Positions 29,585 to 47,195 of a stretch of 64,000 bases of DNA are shown piece after piece. The stretch comes from Lysobacter silvisoli (GTDB taxonomy: Bacteria > Pseudomonadota > Gammaproteobacteria > Xanthomonadales > Xanthomonadaceae). The position numbers and the translations under genes were made by a program. Below the pieces are notes generated by a model. That model was not told the origin of the DNA. It made no database searches and worked only from the letters and a program-made list of their open reading frames with translations. The DNA is taken from positions 1-64,000 of the forward strand of contig NZ_QTSU01000001.1 of assembly GCF_003382365.1 (NCBI RefSeq), in the 5' to 3' direction. Within the stretch, counting starts at the first letter, position 1. Each line of letters starts with the position of its first letter.

Positions 29585-30244
29585 ATGTCCGAACACATCA
29601 TCAAGGCCACTGGCCGCAACGTCGAGGGGAAGGGTGCGAGCCGCCGCCTGCGTCGTGCCGCCAGCATCCCGGCCATCATCTACGGCGGCAAGTCCGCTCC
29701 GCAGCCGGTCCAGCTCGACCATGAGAAGGTCTGGCTGGCCAGCCAGAACGAGTGGTTCTACTCGTCGATCCTGACCCTGGACGTGGACGGCAAGTCCGAG
29801 AGCGTGCTGCTGCGCGATATGCAGCGCCACCCGTTCAAGCAGATCATCATGCACCTGGACTTCCAGCGCGTGGACCAGAACCAGGCCCTGCGCGTGGCCG
29901 TGCCGCTGCACTTCCTCAACGAGGACAAGTCGCCGGCCGGCAAGTCGGCCGACGTCGTGGTCACCCACGAACTCAACGAAGTCGAAGTCAGCTGCCTGCC
30001 GAAGGACCTGCCGGAGTTCATCGAGATCGACCTGTCGGGCCTGAAGGTCGGCGACATCGTCCACCTGTCGGAACTGAAGCTGCCCAAGGGCGTCGAGATC
30101 CCCGAGCTGAAGCTGGGCAAGGAACACGACGTCGCCGTCGTGATCGCCAAGCACGGCAAGGAAGAGGCCGAGACCCCGGTCGACGCGCCGGCCGCCGACG
30201 TGCCGGCCGCCAAGGTCTCCAAGAAGGACGACGACAAGAAGTGA
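29585..30244 (+). CDS. rplY: 50S ribosomal protein L25 (long Ctc form)
   Basis: A 219-aa 5S rRNA-binding protein of the L25/TL5/Ctc family. The N-terminal L25 domain spans about residues 1-95 (KGASRRLRRAASIPAIIYGG) and the beta-rich Ctc domain about 100-185; an Ala/Asp/Lys-rich tail follows (EEAETPVDAPAADVPAAKV...). It is more than twice the size of the E. coli protein, as usual in Xanthomonadaceae. It lies between prs and pth, the common order. Confidence 0.95.
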   Translation: MSEHIIKATGRNVEGKGASRRLRRAASIPAIIYGGKSAPQPVQLDHEKVWLASQNEWFYSSILTLDVDGKSESVLLRDMQRHPFKQIIMHLDFQRVDQNQALRVAVPLHFLNEDKSPAGKSADVVVTHELNEVEVSCLPKDLPEFIEIDLSGLKVGDIVHLSELKLPKGVEIPELKLGKEHDVAVVIAKHGKEEAETPVDAPAADVPAAKVSKKDDDKK

Positions 30245-30307
30245 TCGGCGTCCGGCGCGCCCCCAGCGGGCGCGCCGGGCTTCGTACGCTGATTGTCGCT
30301 CCGCCCG

Positions 30308-30889
30308 ATGGCTGGCCTGCGCCTGATCGTCGGCCTCGGCAACCCGGGGCCCGAGTACACCCGAACCCGGCACAACGCCGGGTTCTGGTTTGTGGACGCC
30401 CTGTGCGAACGCCTGGGCGGCCGCTTCGGCCTGGAATCCAAATTGTTCGGCGAGACCGCCAAGGTCGAGATCGCCGGGCGTCCGGTCTGGCTGCTCAAGC
30501 CGGCCACCTTCATGAACCTCTCCGGCAAGTCGGTCACCGCGGCCCTGCGCTACTGGAAGATCGAGCCCGAAGAGGCGCTGCTCGCGCACGATGAGCTGGA
30601 CCTGCCCCCGGGCACGGCGCGGCTCAAGTTCGACGGAGGCCACGGCGGCCAGAACGGCCTGCGCGACACCATCAAGCTGCTCGGCCACGGCAAGTTCCAC
30701 CGCCTGCGCGTGGGCATCGGCCACCCCGGCCACAAGGACAAGGTCACCCCCTGGGTGCTCGGCCGTCCGGGCAAGGACGACGAGGCCTCGATCCTGCGTT
30801 CCATCGACGACGCCATCGACGTGCTGCCCCTGGCGGTGTCGGGCGACGTCAACGAGGCGATGAAGCGCCTGCATACGAGCAGGGTTTAG
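30308..30889 (+). CDS. pth: Peptidyl-tRNA hydrolase
   Basis: A 193-aa esterase that frees tRNA from peptidyl-tRNA dropped by ribosomes. It starts MAGLRLIVGLGNPGPEY, with catalytic His in TRHNAGFW (about residue 23) and the conserved asparagines in FMNLSG (about 70) and GGHGGQNGLRD (about 113-123). An in-frame TTG/GTG-type start at 30293 is less likely. It is followed by a 14-bp hairpin and then ychF. Confidence 0.96.
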   Translation: MAGLRLIVGLGNPGPEYTRTRHNAGFWFVDALCERLGGRFGLESKLFGETAKVEIAGRPVWLLKPATFMNLSGKSVTAALRYWKIEPEEALLAHDELDLPPGTARLKFDGGHGGQNGLRDTIKLLGHGKFHRLRVGIGHPGHKDKVTPWVLGRPGKDDEASILRSIDDAIDVLPLAVSGDVNEAMKRLHTSRV

Positions 30890-30895
30890 GGATTG

Positions 30896-30942
30896 GGGAT
30901 TAGGGATTCACGCCGCTCAGGCCGCTACGAATCCCTAATCCC
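30896..30942. repeat. 14-bp perfect inverted repeat between pth and ychF
   Basis: GGGATTAGGGATTC (30896-30909) pairs perfectly with GAATCCCTAATCCC (30929-30942) around a 19-nt loop, with extra GGGATT/AATCCC copies on each side. This GGGATTAGGGATT unit resembles another dispersed Xanthomonadaceae intergenic repeat. Confidence 0.65.
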
Positions 30943-30968
30943 GAATCACGAATCCCGGATTTACAGCC

Positions 30969-32060
30969 ATGGGCATCAAATGCGGCATCGTCGGCCTGCC
31001 TAACGTCGGCAAGTCGACCCTCTTCAACGCCCTGACCAAGGCGGGCATCGCCGCGGCCAACTTCCCGTTCTGCACCATCGAGCCCAACGTGGGCGTGGTG
31101 CCGGTGCCGGATCCGCGCCTGAATGCGCTGGCCGAGATCGTCAAGCCGCAGAAGCTGATCCCGACCGCGGTCGAGTTCGTCGACATCGCCGGCCTGGTCG
31201 CCGGCGCCGCCAGCGGCGAAGGCCTGGGCAACAAGTTCCTGGCCCACATCCGCGAGGTCGACGCGATCACCCACGTGGTGCGCTGCTTCGACCACCCGGA
31301 CGTGATCCACGTGGCCAACCGCGTCGACCCCATCGCCGACATCGAGACCATCGACACCGAACTGGCCCTGGCCGACCTGGAATCGGTGGACAAGGCCCTG
31401 CAGCGCGCCGAGCGCAGCGCCAAGACCGGCGACAAGGACGCCAAGGCCCGGGTCGAGGTGCTGGCCCGCGTGCGCGCGGCCCTGGACGACGGCAAGCCGG
31501 TGCGCGGCCTGGGCCTGAGCGAGGACGAAGTGGCCGCGATCCGCGACCTGTTCCTGCTCACCCTCAAGCCGGTCATGTACGTGGCCAACGTGCTCGAGGA
31601 CGGTTTCGAGAACAATCCGCACCTGGACGCCGTGCGCGCCCGCGCGGTGGGCGAGGGCGCCCAGGTGGTGCCGGTCTCGGCCGCGATCGAAGAGGAGCTG
31701 AGCCAGCTCGACGATGCCGACCGCGACGCCTTCCTCACCGATCTGGGCCTGGCCGAGCCGGGTCTGAACCGGGTCATCCGCGCCGCCTACACCTTGCTGG
31801 GCCTGCAGACCTACTTCACCGCCGGCGTCAAGGAAGTGCGTGCCTGGACCGTCCGCGCCGGCGCCACCGCGCCGCAGGCCGCGGCGGTGATCCACACCGA
31901 TTTCGAAAAGGGCTTCATCCGCGCCGAGACCATCGGTTACGACGACTACATCAAGTACAAGGGCGAAGCCGGCGCCCGCGACGCCGGCCGCCTGCGCCTG
32001 GAAGGCAAGGAATACCGCGTCCAGGAAGGCGACGTGCTGCACTTCCGCTTCAACGTCTGA
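30969..32060 (+). CDS. ychF: Redox-regulated ATPase YchF (Obg family)
   Basis: A 363-aa P-loop protein related to GTPases, but its family prefers ATP. The P loop is GLPNVGKST (about residues 8-16), switch/Walker B is [16 protein letters not shown] (about 71-86), and a C-terminal TGS domain covers about 280-363 ([18 protein letters not shown]). It binds ribosomes and is linked to oxidative-stress control. Length is normal. pth-ychF order is conserved in gammaproteobacteria. Confidence 0.96.
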   Translation: MGIKCGIVGLPNVGKSTLFNALTKAGIAAANFPFCTIEPNVGVVPVPDPRLNALAEIVKPQKLIPTAVEFVDIAGLVAGAASGEGLGNKFLAHIREVDAITHVVRCFDHPDVIHVANRVDPIADIETIDTELALADLESVDKALQRAERSAKTGDKDAKARVEVLARVRAALDDGKPVRGLGLSEDEVAAIRDLFLLTLKPVMYVANVLEDGFENNPHLDAVRARAVGEGAQVVPVSAAIEEELSQLDDADRDAFLTDLGLAEPGLNRVIRAAYTLLGLQTYFTAGVKEVRAWTVRAGATAPQAAAVIHTDFEKGFIRAETIGYDDYIKYKGEAGARDAGRLRLEGKEYRVQEGDVLHFRFNV

Positions 32061-32170
32061 GCCCGGCGGGGCCGGGGCCGGCATGGGGCGGGAACCGGGG
32101 CGGGAATGCCCGCACTGCAGCCCCCACTGCACGAAGATAAAAAAATTTGCGAAACTTGCGTTCGGACGCG

Positions 32171-32199
32171 TTGACTTCCTGCCTTTCGAGCGCCAGAAT
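32171..32199 (+). promoter_or_regulatory. Promoter of the tRNA-Tyr-Gly-Thr-tuf unit
   Basis: TTGACT (32171-32176) and CAGAAT (32194-32199) are 17 bases apart, and the following bases up to the tRNA are GC-rich (GCGGGC), the discriminator type linked with stringent control. It starts transcription about 6 bases before tRNA-Tyr. Confidence 0.6.
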
Positions 32200-32211
32200 T
32201 GCGGGCTCTTT

Positions 32212-32297
32212 GGAGGGATACCCAAGCGGCCAACGGGGGCAGACTGTAAATCTGCTGGCTCACGCCTTCGGTGGTTCGAATCCACCTCCCTCCACCA
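32212..32297 (+). tRNA. tRNA-Tyr (GTA anticodon)
   Basis: A class II tRNA with a long variable arm. GGAGGGA (32212-32218) pairs with TCCCTCC (32287-32293); the anticodon stem GCAGA/TCTGC encloses loop CTGTAAA with anticodon GTA. Discriminator A and encoded CCA follow. Confidence 0.95.
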
Positions 32298-32328
32298 AAG
32301 GTTCCAACGCTGGCAGTGGTTTTACGGC

Positions 32329-32402
32329 GCGGGAGTAGTTCAATGGTAGAACTTCAGCCTTCCAAGCTGATTGCGCGGGTTCGATTCCCGTCTCCCGCTC
32401 CA
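32329..32402 (+). tRNA. tRNA-Gly (TCC anticodon)
   Basis: GCGGGAG (32329-32335) pairs with CTCCCGC (32392-32398); the anticodon loop CTTCCAA holds TCC. Discriminator T and CCA are encoded. Second tRNA of the tuf operon. Confidence 0.95.
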
Positions 32403-32449
32403 TTGATTCCGCTCCGCCCGGACCCCATTGCAAGGCAACAAGGTTTCAC

Positions 32450-32525
32450 GCTCACGTAGCTCAGTCGGTAGAGCACCTCCTTGGTAAGGAGGAGGTCGAA
32501 GGTTCGATTCCTTTCGTGAGCACCA
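32450..32525 (+). tRNA. tRNA-Thr (GGT anticodon)
   Basis: GCTCACG (32450-32456) pairs with CGTGAGC (32515-32521); the anticodon stem CCTCC/GGAGG encloses loop TTGGTAA with anticodon GGT. Discriminator A and CCA are encoded. It lies 67 bases before the first tuf gene. Confidence 0.95.
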
Positions 32526-32592
32526 TCTTCAGTACGACCAAGCAGTACGTCTCAATCAAGCCACCGTAAGCAAACAGCGAGTAGCGACAGCC

Positions 32593-33783
32593 ATGGCCAA
32601 GGGTAAATTCGAGCGCACCAAGCCGCACGTGAACGTGGGCACCATCGGTCACGTCGACCACGGCAAGACCACGCTGACGGCCGCTCTGACCAAGGTCGGC
32701 GCCGAGCGTTTCGGTGGCGAGTTCAAGGCATACGACGCGATCGACGCGGCGCCGGAAGAGAAGGCGCGCGGCATCACGATCTCGACGGCGCACGTGGAAT
32801 ACGAAAGCCCGAACCGTCACTACGCGCACGTGGACTGCCCGGGCCACGCCGACTACGTGAAGAACATGATCACGGGTGCGGCGCAGATGGACGGCGCGAT
32901 CCTGGTGTGCTCGGCCGCTGACGGTCCGATGCCGCAGACCCGCGAGCACATCCTGCTGTCGCGTCAGGTCGGCGTGCCGTACATCGTCGTGTTCCTGAAC
33001 AAGGCCGACATGGTGGACGACGCCGAGCTGCTCGAGCTGGTGGAGATGGAAGTGCGCGAGCTGCTGTCGAAGTACGACTTCCCGGGCGACGACACCCCGA
33101 TCATCAAGGGCTCGGCCCGTCTGGCGCTGGAAGGCGACCAGTCGGAGATCGGCGTGCCGGCGATCATCCAGCTGGTGGAAGCGCTGGACACGTTCATCCC
33201 GGAGCCGCAGCGCGACGTGGATAAGCCGTTCCTGATGCCGGTGGAAGACGTGTTCTCGATCTCGGGCCGCGGCACCGTGGTGACCGGCCGTATCGAGCGC
33301 GGCATCATCAAGGTGGGCGACGAAATCGAAATCGTCGGTATCCGTCCGACCCAGAAGACGACGGTCACCGGCGTGGAAATGTTCCGCAAGCTGCTGGACC
33401 AGGGTCAGGCGGGCGACAACGCCGGTCTGCTGCTGCGCGGCACCAAGCGCGACGACGTGGAGCGCGGCCAGGTGCTGTGCAAGCCGGGTTCGATCACCCC
33501 GCACACCGAGTTCGAGGCCGAGGTGTACGTGCTGTCGAAGGACGAGGGCGGCCGTCACACCCCGTTCTTCAAGGGCTACCGTCCGCAGTTCTACTTCCGC
33601 ACCACGGACATCACCGGTGCGGTGACGCTGCCGGAAGGCGTGGAAATGGTCATGCCGGGCGACAACATCAAGATGGTGGTGAGCCTGATCAACCCGGTGG
33701 CGATGGACGAAGGCCTGCGTTTCGCGATCCGCGAAGGCGGCCGCACCGTCGGCGCCGGCGTGGTGGCGAAGATCATCAAGTGA
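32593..33783 (+). CDS. tuf: Elongation factor Tu, first copy
   Basis: EF-Tu of 396 aa, the GTPase that carries aminoacyl-tRNA to the ribosome. G motifs are GHVDHGKT (residues 19-26), DCPGHADY (about 81-88) and NKADM (about 136-140). It follows tRNA-Tyr, -Gly and -Thr, the tufB-type context of E. coli. The protein is identical to the second copy at 50460-51650. The DNA appears to differ only at codon 2 (GCC versus GCT) and codon 5 (AAA versus AAG), and identity continues about 57 bases past the stop, which points to gene conversion. The stop codon begins a nested inverted repeat. Confidence 0.98.
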   Translation: MAKGKFERTKPHVNVGTIGHVDHGKTTLTAALTKVGAERFGGEFKAYDAIDAAPEEKARGITISTAHVEYESPNRHYAHVDCPGHADYVKNMITGAAQMDGAILVCSAADGPMPQTREHILLSRQVGVPYIVVFLNKADMVDDAELLELVEMEVRELLSKYDFPGDDTPIIKGSARLALEGDQSEIGVPAIIQLVEALDTFIPEPQRDVDKPFLMPVEDVFSISGRGTVVTGRIERGIIKVGDEIEIVGIRPTQKTTVTGVEMFRKLLDQGQAGDNAGLLLRGTKRDDVERGQVLCKPGSITPHTEFEAEVYVLSKDEGGRHTPFFKGYRPQFYFRTTDITGAVTLPEGVEMVMPGDNIKMVVSLINPVAMDEGLRFAIREGGRTVGAGVVAKIIK

Positions 33784-33856
33784 CGAACTGACCGGGCGCG
33801 CCCTGCGCGCCCGGCTCTGTCAGTTCGTCATCCCCGCGAAAGCGGGGATCCAGGCC
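33781..33856 (+). terminator. Nested hairpin starting at the tuf stop codon, plus REP-like unit
   Basis: TGACGAACTGAC (33781-33792), which begins with the stop codon, pairs perfectly with GTCAGTTCGTCA (33819-33830). Inside, CGGGCGCG (33793-33800) pairs with CGCGCCCG (33806-33813). A REP-like CCCCGCGAAAGCGGGG palindrome follows to about 33856. The same arrangement occurs after rplA and after the second tuf gene. Confidence 0.65.
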
Positions 33857-34004
33857 ACCCGCGTGGCGGCCTGGGCCCAAGCGAACGGCGGGCCGGGAAC
33901 TCGGTCCGCCTTCGTTGTTTCAAAGCGCCGTACTTTCGAACACAATGTTCGGCCGACGGTCCGCCCGCCAGGGCGGCGAAGCGGCCGGAAGATTTCAAGA
34001 CGAT

Positions 34005-34080
<76 letters not shown>

Positions 34081-34178
34081 CCTAGGCAATGCGGGTCCCT
34101 CCGCAAGCCCGGTCAGTGCCGGACTTTCACCAAGCAGGCGGCTGCGCAAGCGCCGCGCGATGGACGCGATAGGACTGG

Positions 34179-34556
34179 ATGAACAGCAAGGTCGAACAAC
34201 ACGATTCCGCTTCCGCCGGGGACTTGGCCAAGTACGTCGTCGCGGTGCTCCTGGTCGGTGCCGGCGTGTTCGCCTTCTACTGGTTCAGCGACTGGGCCAC
34301 GCCGCTGCGCGCGCTGGCCGTCGTCGCCGGCCTGGTTGCGGCCGCCGCGCTGTTCATGACCAGCGCCAAGGGTCACCAGACCCGCGAATTCCTGTCCGAA
34401 TCGCGCTTCGAGCTGCGCAAGGTGGTCTGGCCGACCCGCCAGGAAGCCATGCGCACCACCTGGGTAGTGATGATCGCCGTGACGATCATCAGCCTGATCC
34501 TGGCCGCCTTCGATCTGGGCATCGGCGCCCTGATCGAGTTCATCCTGAGGCGTTGA
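34179..34556 (+). CDS. secE: Preprotein translocase subunit SecE
   Basis: A 125-aa inner-membrane subunit that clamps the SecY channel. It has three membrane segments (about residues 18-36, 42-60 and 95-120), as in E. coli, with the conserved cytoplasmic helix [19 protein letters not shown] (about 73-91) before the last one. nusG begins 4 bases after its stop, so the two are co-transcribed with tRNA-Trp upstream. Confidence 0.96.
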   Translation: MNSKVEQHDSASAGDLAKYVVAVLLVGAGVFAFYWFSDWATPLRALAVVAGLVAAAALFMTSAKGHQTREFLSESRFELRKVVWPTRQEAMRTTWVVMIAVTIISLILAAFDLGIGALIEFILRR

Positions 34557-34560
34557 GGCA

Positions 34561-35130
34561 ATGACGGAAGTCAACAAGCGCTGGTACGTGGTCCACGCCT
34601 ACTCCGGCTTCGAGAAGTCGGTGGCGCAGGCGCTGCGCGATCGTATCGTGCGTTTCGAAATGCAGGACCGCTTCGGCGACGTGCTGGTCCCGACCGAAGA
34701 AGTGGTGGAAATGCGTTCCGGCCAGAAGCGTCGTTCCGAGCGCAAGTTCTTCCCGGGCTACGTGCTGGTGCAGATCGCCACCCACGATGAAGCCGGTATC
34801 CCGCGCATCGACAGCGAAAGCTGGCACCTGATCAAGGAAACCCCGAAGGTCCTGGGCTTCATCGGCGGCACCGCCGACCGTCCCCTGCCCATTCAGGATC
34901 GCGAAGCGGACATGATCCTGCAGCGCGTTCAGGAAGGCGTGGAGAAGCCCAAGCCCAAGGTCCTGTTCGAGCCGGGCGAAATGGTCCGGGTCATCGACGG
35001 CCCGTTCGTGGACTTCAACGGCGTGGTCGAGGAAATCAACTACGAGAAGAGCCGCCTGCGCGTGGCGGTGCTGATCTTCGGCCGCTCGACCCCGGTCGAG
35101 CTGGAGTTCGGGCAGGTCGAGAAGGCCTGA
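34561..35130 (+). CDS. nusG: Transcription antitermination factor NusG
   Basis: A 189-aa factor that binds RNA polymerase, suppresses pausing, and links it to Rho or ribosomes. The N-terminal NGN domain begins [20 protein letters not shown] and includes [13 protein letters not shown] (about 61-73). The C-terminal KOW domain covers about 135-189 ([20 protein letters not shown]). Length is normal. Confidence 0.97.
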   Translation: MTEVNKRWYVVHAYSGFEKSVAQALRDRIVRFEMQDRFGDVLVPTEEVVEMRSGQKRRSERKFFPGYVLVQIATHDEAGIPRIDSESWHLIKETPKVLGFIGGTADRPLPIQDREADMILQRVQEGVEKPKPKVLFEPGEMVRVIDGPFVDFNGVVEEINYEKSRLRVAVLIFGRSTPVELEFGQVEKA

Positions 35131-35173
35131 TCCGGGCCCCCGGCCCCTCCCGCCAGGGTCCGCAAAAACCTGA

Positions 35174-35179
35174 TATACT
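35174..35179 (+). promoter_or_regulatory. -10 element of the rplK promoter
   Basis: TATACT at 35174-35179 lies in the 211-base gap between nusG and rplK. The -35 region (about 35151-35156) is weak. The transcript leader would be about 155 bases and contains GC-rich stems such as AGCCGCCGCAAGGCGGCT near 35226-35243. Confidence 0.4.
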
Positions 35180-35341
35180 TGCCGGCTGCGCAGTCTAGGG
35201 CGCGCACCGAACCAGGGAGCCGCAGCCGCCGCAAGGCGGCTGTCGGCGTCTCGGCGAATTACAACGTGAAAGCCCGGGACACGCATTTCCCGGCCCGATG
35301 GGGAGCCTGCAACCCAGGCGTTAGCACCCGGAGAGAGGAAG

Positions 35342-35770
35342 ATGGCTAAGAAAGTAGTTGGTTACATCAAGCTGCAGGTGAAGGCCGGTCAGGCCAACCC
35401 GTCGCCGCCGGTGGGCCCCGCCCTCGGTCAGCGCGGCCTGAACATCATGGAGTTCTGCAAGGCGTTCAACGCCGCGACCTCCAAGCTGGAGCCGGGTCTG
35501 CCGACCCCGGTGATCATCACCGCGTACTCCGACCGTACCTTCACCTTCGTCACCAAGAGCACCCCCGCTTCGGTGCTGCTGAAGAAGGCCGCCGGCATCA
35601 GCTCGGGCTCCAAGCGCCCGAACACCGAGAAGGTCGGCAAGGTCACCCGCAAGCAGCTCGAGGACATCGCCAAGGCGAAGGAAGCCGACCTGACGGCGGC
35701 CGACCTGGACGCCGCGGTGAAGACGATCGCGGGCTCGGCCCGCAGCATGGGTTTGGTGGTGGAGGGCTAA
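35342..35770 (+). CDS. rplK: 50S ribosomal protein L11
   Basis: A 142-aa protein that binds the GTPase-associated centre of 23S rRNA together with L10 and L12. The start [20 protein letters not shown] and the segment [20 protein letters not shown] (the thiostrepton-site N domain) are typical; the RNA-binding C domain covers about 75-142. A strong GGAGAGAGGA site precedes the start. rplA starts 3 bases after its stop. Confidence 0.98.
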   Translation: MAKKVVGYIKLQVKAGQANPSPPVGPALGQRGLNIMEFCKAFNAATSKLEPGLPTPVIITAYSDRTFTFVTKSTPASVLLKKAAGISSGSKRPNTEKVGKVTRKQLEDIAKAKEADLTAADLDAAVKTIAGSARSMGLVVEG

Positions 35771-35773
35771 GCA

Positions 35774-36472
35774 ATGGCGATCAGCAAGCGTGAGAAGGCC
35801 ATCAAGGCCGCCGTGGTTCCGGGCAAGGCCTACGCCTTCGAGGAAGCCATCAAGATCGTGAAGACCTCGACCAAGGCCAAGTTCGTCGAGTCCGTCGACG
35901 TCGCGGTGCGCCTGGGCGTGGACGCGAAGAAGTCCGACCAGCAGGTGCGCGGTTCGACCGTGCTGCCGGCCGGCACCGGCAAGAGCGTGCGCGTGGCGGT
36001 GTTCGCCCCCGCGGGCGCCAAGGCCGACGAAGCCCTGGCCGCTGGCGCCGAGGCCGTGGGTATGGACGACCTGGCCGAGAAGATGCAGGCCGGCGACCTG
36101 AACTACGACGTCGTCATCGCCACCCCGGACGCCATGCGCGTGGTCGGTAAGCTCGGTCAGGTGCTGGGCCCGCGCGGCTTGATGCCGAACCCGAAGGTCG
36201 GCACCGTGTCGCCGAACCCGGCCGAGGCGGTCAAGAACGCCAAGGGCGGCCAGGTGCGTTACCGCACCGATAAGGCCGGCATCATCCACTGCACCATCGG
36301 CAAGGTGTCCTTCGAGGACGGCTCGCTGAAGGACAACCTGCAGGCGCTGCTGCTGGACCTGATCAAGGCCAAGCCGTCGACCGCCAAGGGTCAGTACCTG
36401 CAGAAGATCTCGATCAGCTCGACCATGGGCGCCGGCGTCACCGTCGACCAGACCTCGCTGACGCTGAAGTGA
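35774..36472 (+). CDS. rplA: 50S ribosomal protein L1
   Basis: A 232-aa rRNA-binding protein of the L1 stalk, which guides tRNA leaving the E site and can repress its own operon. Conserved segments are [20 protein letters not shown] (about 35-54), [19 protein letters not shown] (about 132-150) and [15 protein letters not shown] (about 160-174). Its stop codon starts a nested inverted repeat like those after the tuf genes. Confidence 0.98.
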   Translation: MAISKREKAIKAAVVPGKAYAFEEAIKIVKTSTKAKFVESVDVAVRLGVDAKKSDQQVRGSTVLPAGTGKSVRVAVFAPAGAKADEALAAGAEAVGMDDLAEKMQAGDLNYDVVIATPDAMRVVGKLGQVLGPRGLMPNPKVGTVSPNPAEAVKNAKGGQVRYRTDKAGIIHCTIGKVSFEDGSLKDNLQALLLDLIKAKPSTAKGQYLQKISISSTMGAGVTVDQTSLTLK

Positions 36473-36541
36473 CGATTTGACCCGCGCGCACAGCGCGCGG
36501 CTGTGTCAGATCGTCATCCCTGCGAAAGCGGGGATCCAGCA
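36470..36541 (+). terminator. Nested hairpin starting at the rplA stop codon, plus REP-like unit
   Basis: TGACGATTTGAC (36470-36481) pairs with GTCAGATCGTCA (36505-36516) with one wobble; inside, CGCGCG pairs with CGCGCG around CACAG. A REP-like CCCTGCGAAAGCGGGG unit follows. The layout matches the elements after both tuf genes, although rplA is unrelated to tuf. Confidence 0.6.
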
Positions 36542-37048
36542 CCCCTGCGCACTCCCGCTTCGTGCGGCGTGCGCAGATCGGAGCAGCCAAACTCCGACGC
36601 AACCGAAACATCCGGGTTCCGCCTCACCGCGGCACCCATGCTCTACCAGGCCCACGGCAGCCCACCGCCGCGAGCCGACACTTTTGAGGGCGCCGCAACC
36701 GGTCGTACCGGAAGCGAGCCGTCAAAGACCGCAGGTGCGGTCAGCGCGTGACGACGACGGGCAGGGACGCTCGTATTGGCAGGGAATCGCCGTCGCCACT
36801 AGCGGGATCGCTTAATCGGGCTTCCCCGGAAGCAGCCTGCGTAGATGGTGCAGCCCCCTCTGGAATTCCAGAAGGGCCACCACGGGACGCGCGAGCGTCC
36901 CCGGCGTCAGGACGATGCCGCCCAGGACCGTGAACGGCAGGAGCCGTAAGCGGAGTTCTAGAAGCCGAGATTCGAGATCGCGGCCCGACACGCGCAAGCT
37001 CCGCTTTCGCTGGTCGCCCGCCTCCGAATCCGGTTTTGGAGGAGTGCA
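36473..37048. other. Gene-free region between rplA and rplJ
   Basis: A 576-base gap. It contains the post-rplA hairpin and REP-like unit, an L10-type leader RNA (about 36690-36830), a GGGACGC..GCGTCCC hairpin near 36883-36900, and a strong GGAGG ribosome site for rplJ at about 37037-37042. No gene is seen. Confidence 0.6.
36690..36830 (+). ncRNA. L10 (rplJL) leader RNA
   Basis: The leader of rplJ carries TCAAAGACCGCAGGTGCGG at about 36722-36740, which is close to the conserved core of the L10-L12 autoregulatory leader found before rplJ in many bacteria. Flanking GC-rich arms (for example ACCGGTCGTACCGG near 36699-36713) can form the expected stems. L10-(L12) would bind here to repress translation of rplJ-rplL. 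Exact limits are estimated. Confidence 0.6.
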
Positions 37049-37597
37049 ATGGCTCTTAATCTGTCTCAGAAGCAAGAAGTAGTCGCCGAGCTGGCAGAAG
37101 TCGCCGCCAAGGCCCACTCCTTGGTCGCAGTCGAGTACGCGGGCACCACCGTCGGTCAGATGACCGCGATGCGCAAGAAGGCCCGCGAGACCGGCGTGTA
37201 CTTGAAGGTTGTCAAGAACACGCTGGCGTCGCGCGCCGTGGCCGGTACCGAGTTCGAGGTCGTCAAGGACGCCCTGACCGGTCCGCTGCTGTACGCGTTC
37301 TCGCTCGAGGAACCCGGCGCTGCCGGTCGCCTGATCAAGGAAGCCGCCAAGGCTAACGACAAGCTCAAGCCCAAGCTGGTGTCCGTGGAAGGCAAGCTGC
37401 TGCCGGCGTCGCACGTCGACGTGCTGGCCTCGCTGCCGACCCGCGAACAGGCCCTGGCCATGCTGGCCCGCGTCCTCGCCGAACCCGCCTCGATGTTCGC
37501 CCGCGCCGTCAAGGCCGTGGCCGACAAGCAGGGCGGCGGCGAAGAAGCCGCTCCGGCCGAATCGGCCGAGGCGTCCGCCGAAGCCACCGAAGCCTAA
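37049..37597 (+). CDS. rplJ: 50S ribosomal protein L10
   Basis: A 182-aa protein that anchors L7/L12 dimers to the ribosome. The N-terminal rRNA-binding domain shows [19 protein letters not shown] and [19 protein letters not shown] (about 31-49); the C-terminal helix that carries L12 covers about 140-165, and an Ala/Glu-rich tail ends the protein. It has a GGAGG site and is controlled by the leader RNA upstream. Confidence 0.98.
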   Translation: MALNLSQKQEVVAELAEVAAKAHSLVAVEYAGTTVGQMTAMRKKARETGVYLKVVKNTLASRAVAGTEFEVVKDALTGPLLYAFSLEEPGAAGRLIKEAAKANDKLKPKLVSVEGKLLPASHVDVLASLPTREQALAMLARVLAEPASMFARAVKAVADKQGGGEEAAPAESAEASAEATEA

Positions 37598-37653
37598 GCC
37601 GTTAAGCGACTTACCAACCGATTCGCAAGATCAACATTCCAGAGGTAAACACC

Positions 37654-38025
37654 ATGTCCCTGTCCAACGAACAGATCGTCGACGCCATCGCCGCCAAGTC
37701 GCTGATGGAAGTGATGGATCTCGTCAAGGCCATCGAAGAGAAGTTCGGCGTGTCCGCCGCCGCCCCGGTCGTCGCCGCTGCCGGTCCGGCCGCCGCTGCC
37801 GCCCCGGTCGAAGAGCAGACCGAGTTCAACGTCATCCTGAAGGACGCCGGCGCCAAGAAGGTCGACGTCATCAAGGCCGTCCGCGCCATCACCGGCCTGG
37901 GCCTGAAGGAAGCCAAGGACCTCACCGAGGCCGGTGGCGTCCTGAAGGAAGCCGTGTCGAAGGACGACGCCGCGAAGATGAAGAAGGAACTCGAGGCCGC
38001 TGGCGCGACCGTCGAAGTGAAGTAA
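37654..38025 (+). CDS. rplL: 50S ribosomal protein L7/L12
   Basis: A 123-aa stalk protein that recruits translation GTPases. It has the N-terminal dimer domain ([20 protein letters not shown]), an Ala/Pro/Val-rich hinge (about residues 40-52), and the C-terminal domain [20 protein letters not shown] (about 66-85). Normal length. An AGAGG site precedes it. Confidence 0.98.
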   Translation: MSLSNEQIVDAIAAKSLMEVMDLVKAIEEKFGVSAAAPVVAAAGPAAAAAPVEEQTEFNVILKDAGAKKVDVIKAVRAITGLGLKEAKDLTEAGGVLKEAVSKDDAAKMKKELEAAGATVEVK

Positions 38026-38351
38026 GTTGCACCGCGTCGCCGGATTGATCCTGGCGACCACCTGAGGCTGGGGACGAAAGTCCCCGGCCTTTGGCCGTTG
38101 TTGGAGCGCCGCTTTTCCAAGAGTTCATTGGGCGCTGCGACAGGCGGCCGGGCCGTACCGAAATAGCTGCAAAAGCCGAGTTGACAGTCGGAAGTAGCGG
38201 GAGAAGGCGTGCTGGTGCCGGCAATACCAGCGACTTCCCACTGTCAGTTCTTCGTTCCCCCCAGGACCGGCGGTCGCGGACGCGCGACACGCACCGGGCG
38301 CCGCAACGGCGTACCGAAGGTCCGTAAAAAAAACCGAGGCGGTAGCTCACC
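38026..38351. other. rplL-rpoB spacer
   Basis: A 326-base gap with no gene. It holds a GC-rich hairpin (38067-38088) that could be the partial attenuator known at this place in other bacteria, and it ends with the rpoB ribosome site region (GAGGCGG, about 38336-38342). Confidence 0.5.
38067..38088 (+). terminator. Attenuator-like hairpin between rplL and rpoB
   Basis: GCTGGGGAC (38067-38075) pairs with GTCCCCGGC (38080-38088) around GAAA, followed by CTTT. In E. coli a leaky terminator at this place lets only a part of transcripts enter rpoB; the same role is inferred here. Confidence 0.5.
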
Positions 38352-42503
<4,152 letters not shown>

Positions 42504-42601
42504 GGACATCCGGCGTCCGACGCGGGCGCGCCCAACGGCGCGCCCCGGCGGCCCCGGCCTGAAGCTTCCCTTTTCTCTACCCCGATTCCCGGAGAGTTCA
42601 A

Positions 42602-46834
<4,233 letters not shown>

Positions 46835-46849
46835 GTCCGGCGGCCCGTT

Positions 46850-46871
46850 CCTCCCCCGCGCGCGGGGGAGG
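46850..46871 (+). terminator. Perfect palindromic hairpin after rpoC
   Basis: CCTCCCCCGCG (46850-46860) is directly followed by CGCGGGGGAGG (46861-46871). There is no T tract, so it may only partly stop transcription from rpoBC into the str operon. Confidence 0.5.
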
Positions 46872-46895
46872 GCGGGTCCGGTGGGTGGCCGCACT

Positions 46896-46923
46896 GGCGG
46901 CCTCCCGCCAAGTAACGTATAGT
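46896..46923 (+). promoter_or_regulatory. Upstream promoter of the str operon
   Basis: TATAGT at 46918-46923 is a good -10; the -35 near 46895-46900 is poor. A start near 46930 would put the 5' UUCG hairpin and the shared stem-loop at the beginning of the transcript, as in the S10 operon. Confidence 0.4.
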
Positions 46924-46936
46924 TAGCAATTCGGAT

Positions 46937-46992
46937 GGCCCTTCGGGGCCTCCCAGATCACGAAATGAGGCGCAGGGAGCGCCTCGTGTTCG
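46937..46992 (+). promoter_or_regulatory. str leader element: UUCG hairpin plus shared bulged stem-loop
   Basis: First a GGCCC-TTCG-GGGCC-type hairpin (46937-46950). Then CGAA (61-64), A65, T66, GAGG (67-70) and CGC (71-73) pair with TTCG (89-92), T87, G86, CCTC (82-85) and GCG (79-81), numbers being the last two digits after 469. G46988 is bulged and the loop is AGGGA. A stem with the same bulge position and an AGGAC loop lies in the S10 leader at 52054-52087. Confidence 0.6.
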
Positions 46993-47078
46993 GCCCAGGG
47001 TAGGGCGGGATCGCCAGAAGTAGAACGACCAGACCGGCACGGCAACCCCGTGGACGCTTGGCGTTCCGATAGCTCGCG

Positions 47079-47108
47079 TTGACGGTAACGTCGGACGCGG
47101 GCTATACT
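47079..47108 (+). promoter_or_regulatory. Main promoter of the str operon
   Basis: TTGACG (47079-47084) and TATACT (47103-47108) are 18 bases apart, 88 bases before rpsL. It is one of the best sigma-70 matches in the window. Confidence 0.65.
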
Positions 47109-47195
47109 TTTTCGTCTCGGTGGGCCGGGTGCATTCGGCTTGCCGCTCGTTTCTCCACGTAGTGGCTACACCGGCCCCTCACCAAAGAGTTCCTG

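Larger units (their letters stand above)
46835..47195. other. rpoC-rpsL spacer with terminator, two promoters and leader element
   Basis: A 361-base gap without a gene. In order: a palindromic hairpin (46850-46871), a weak promoter (-10 at 46918-46923), a UUCG hairpin (46937-46950), a bulged stem-loop shared with the S10 leader (46961-46992), and a stronger promoter (47079-47108). Confidence 0.6.

Noticed and set aside
33915-33946. Promoter for tRNA-Trp-secE-nusG (TTGTTT and CACAAT)
   Set aside because: The spacing is 20 bases and both boxes are poor, so it is not strong enough to list as a feature.
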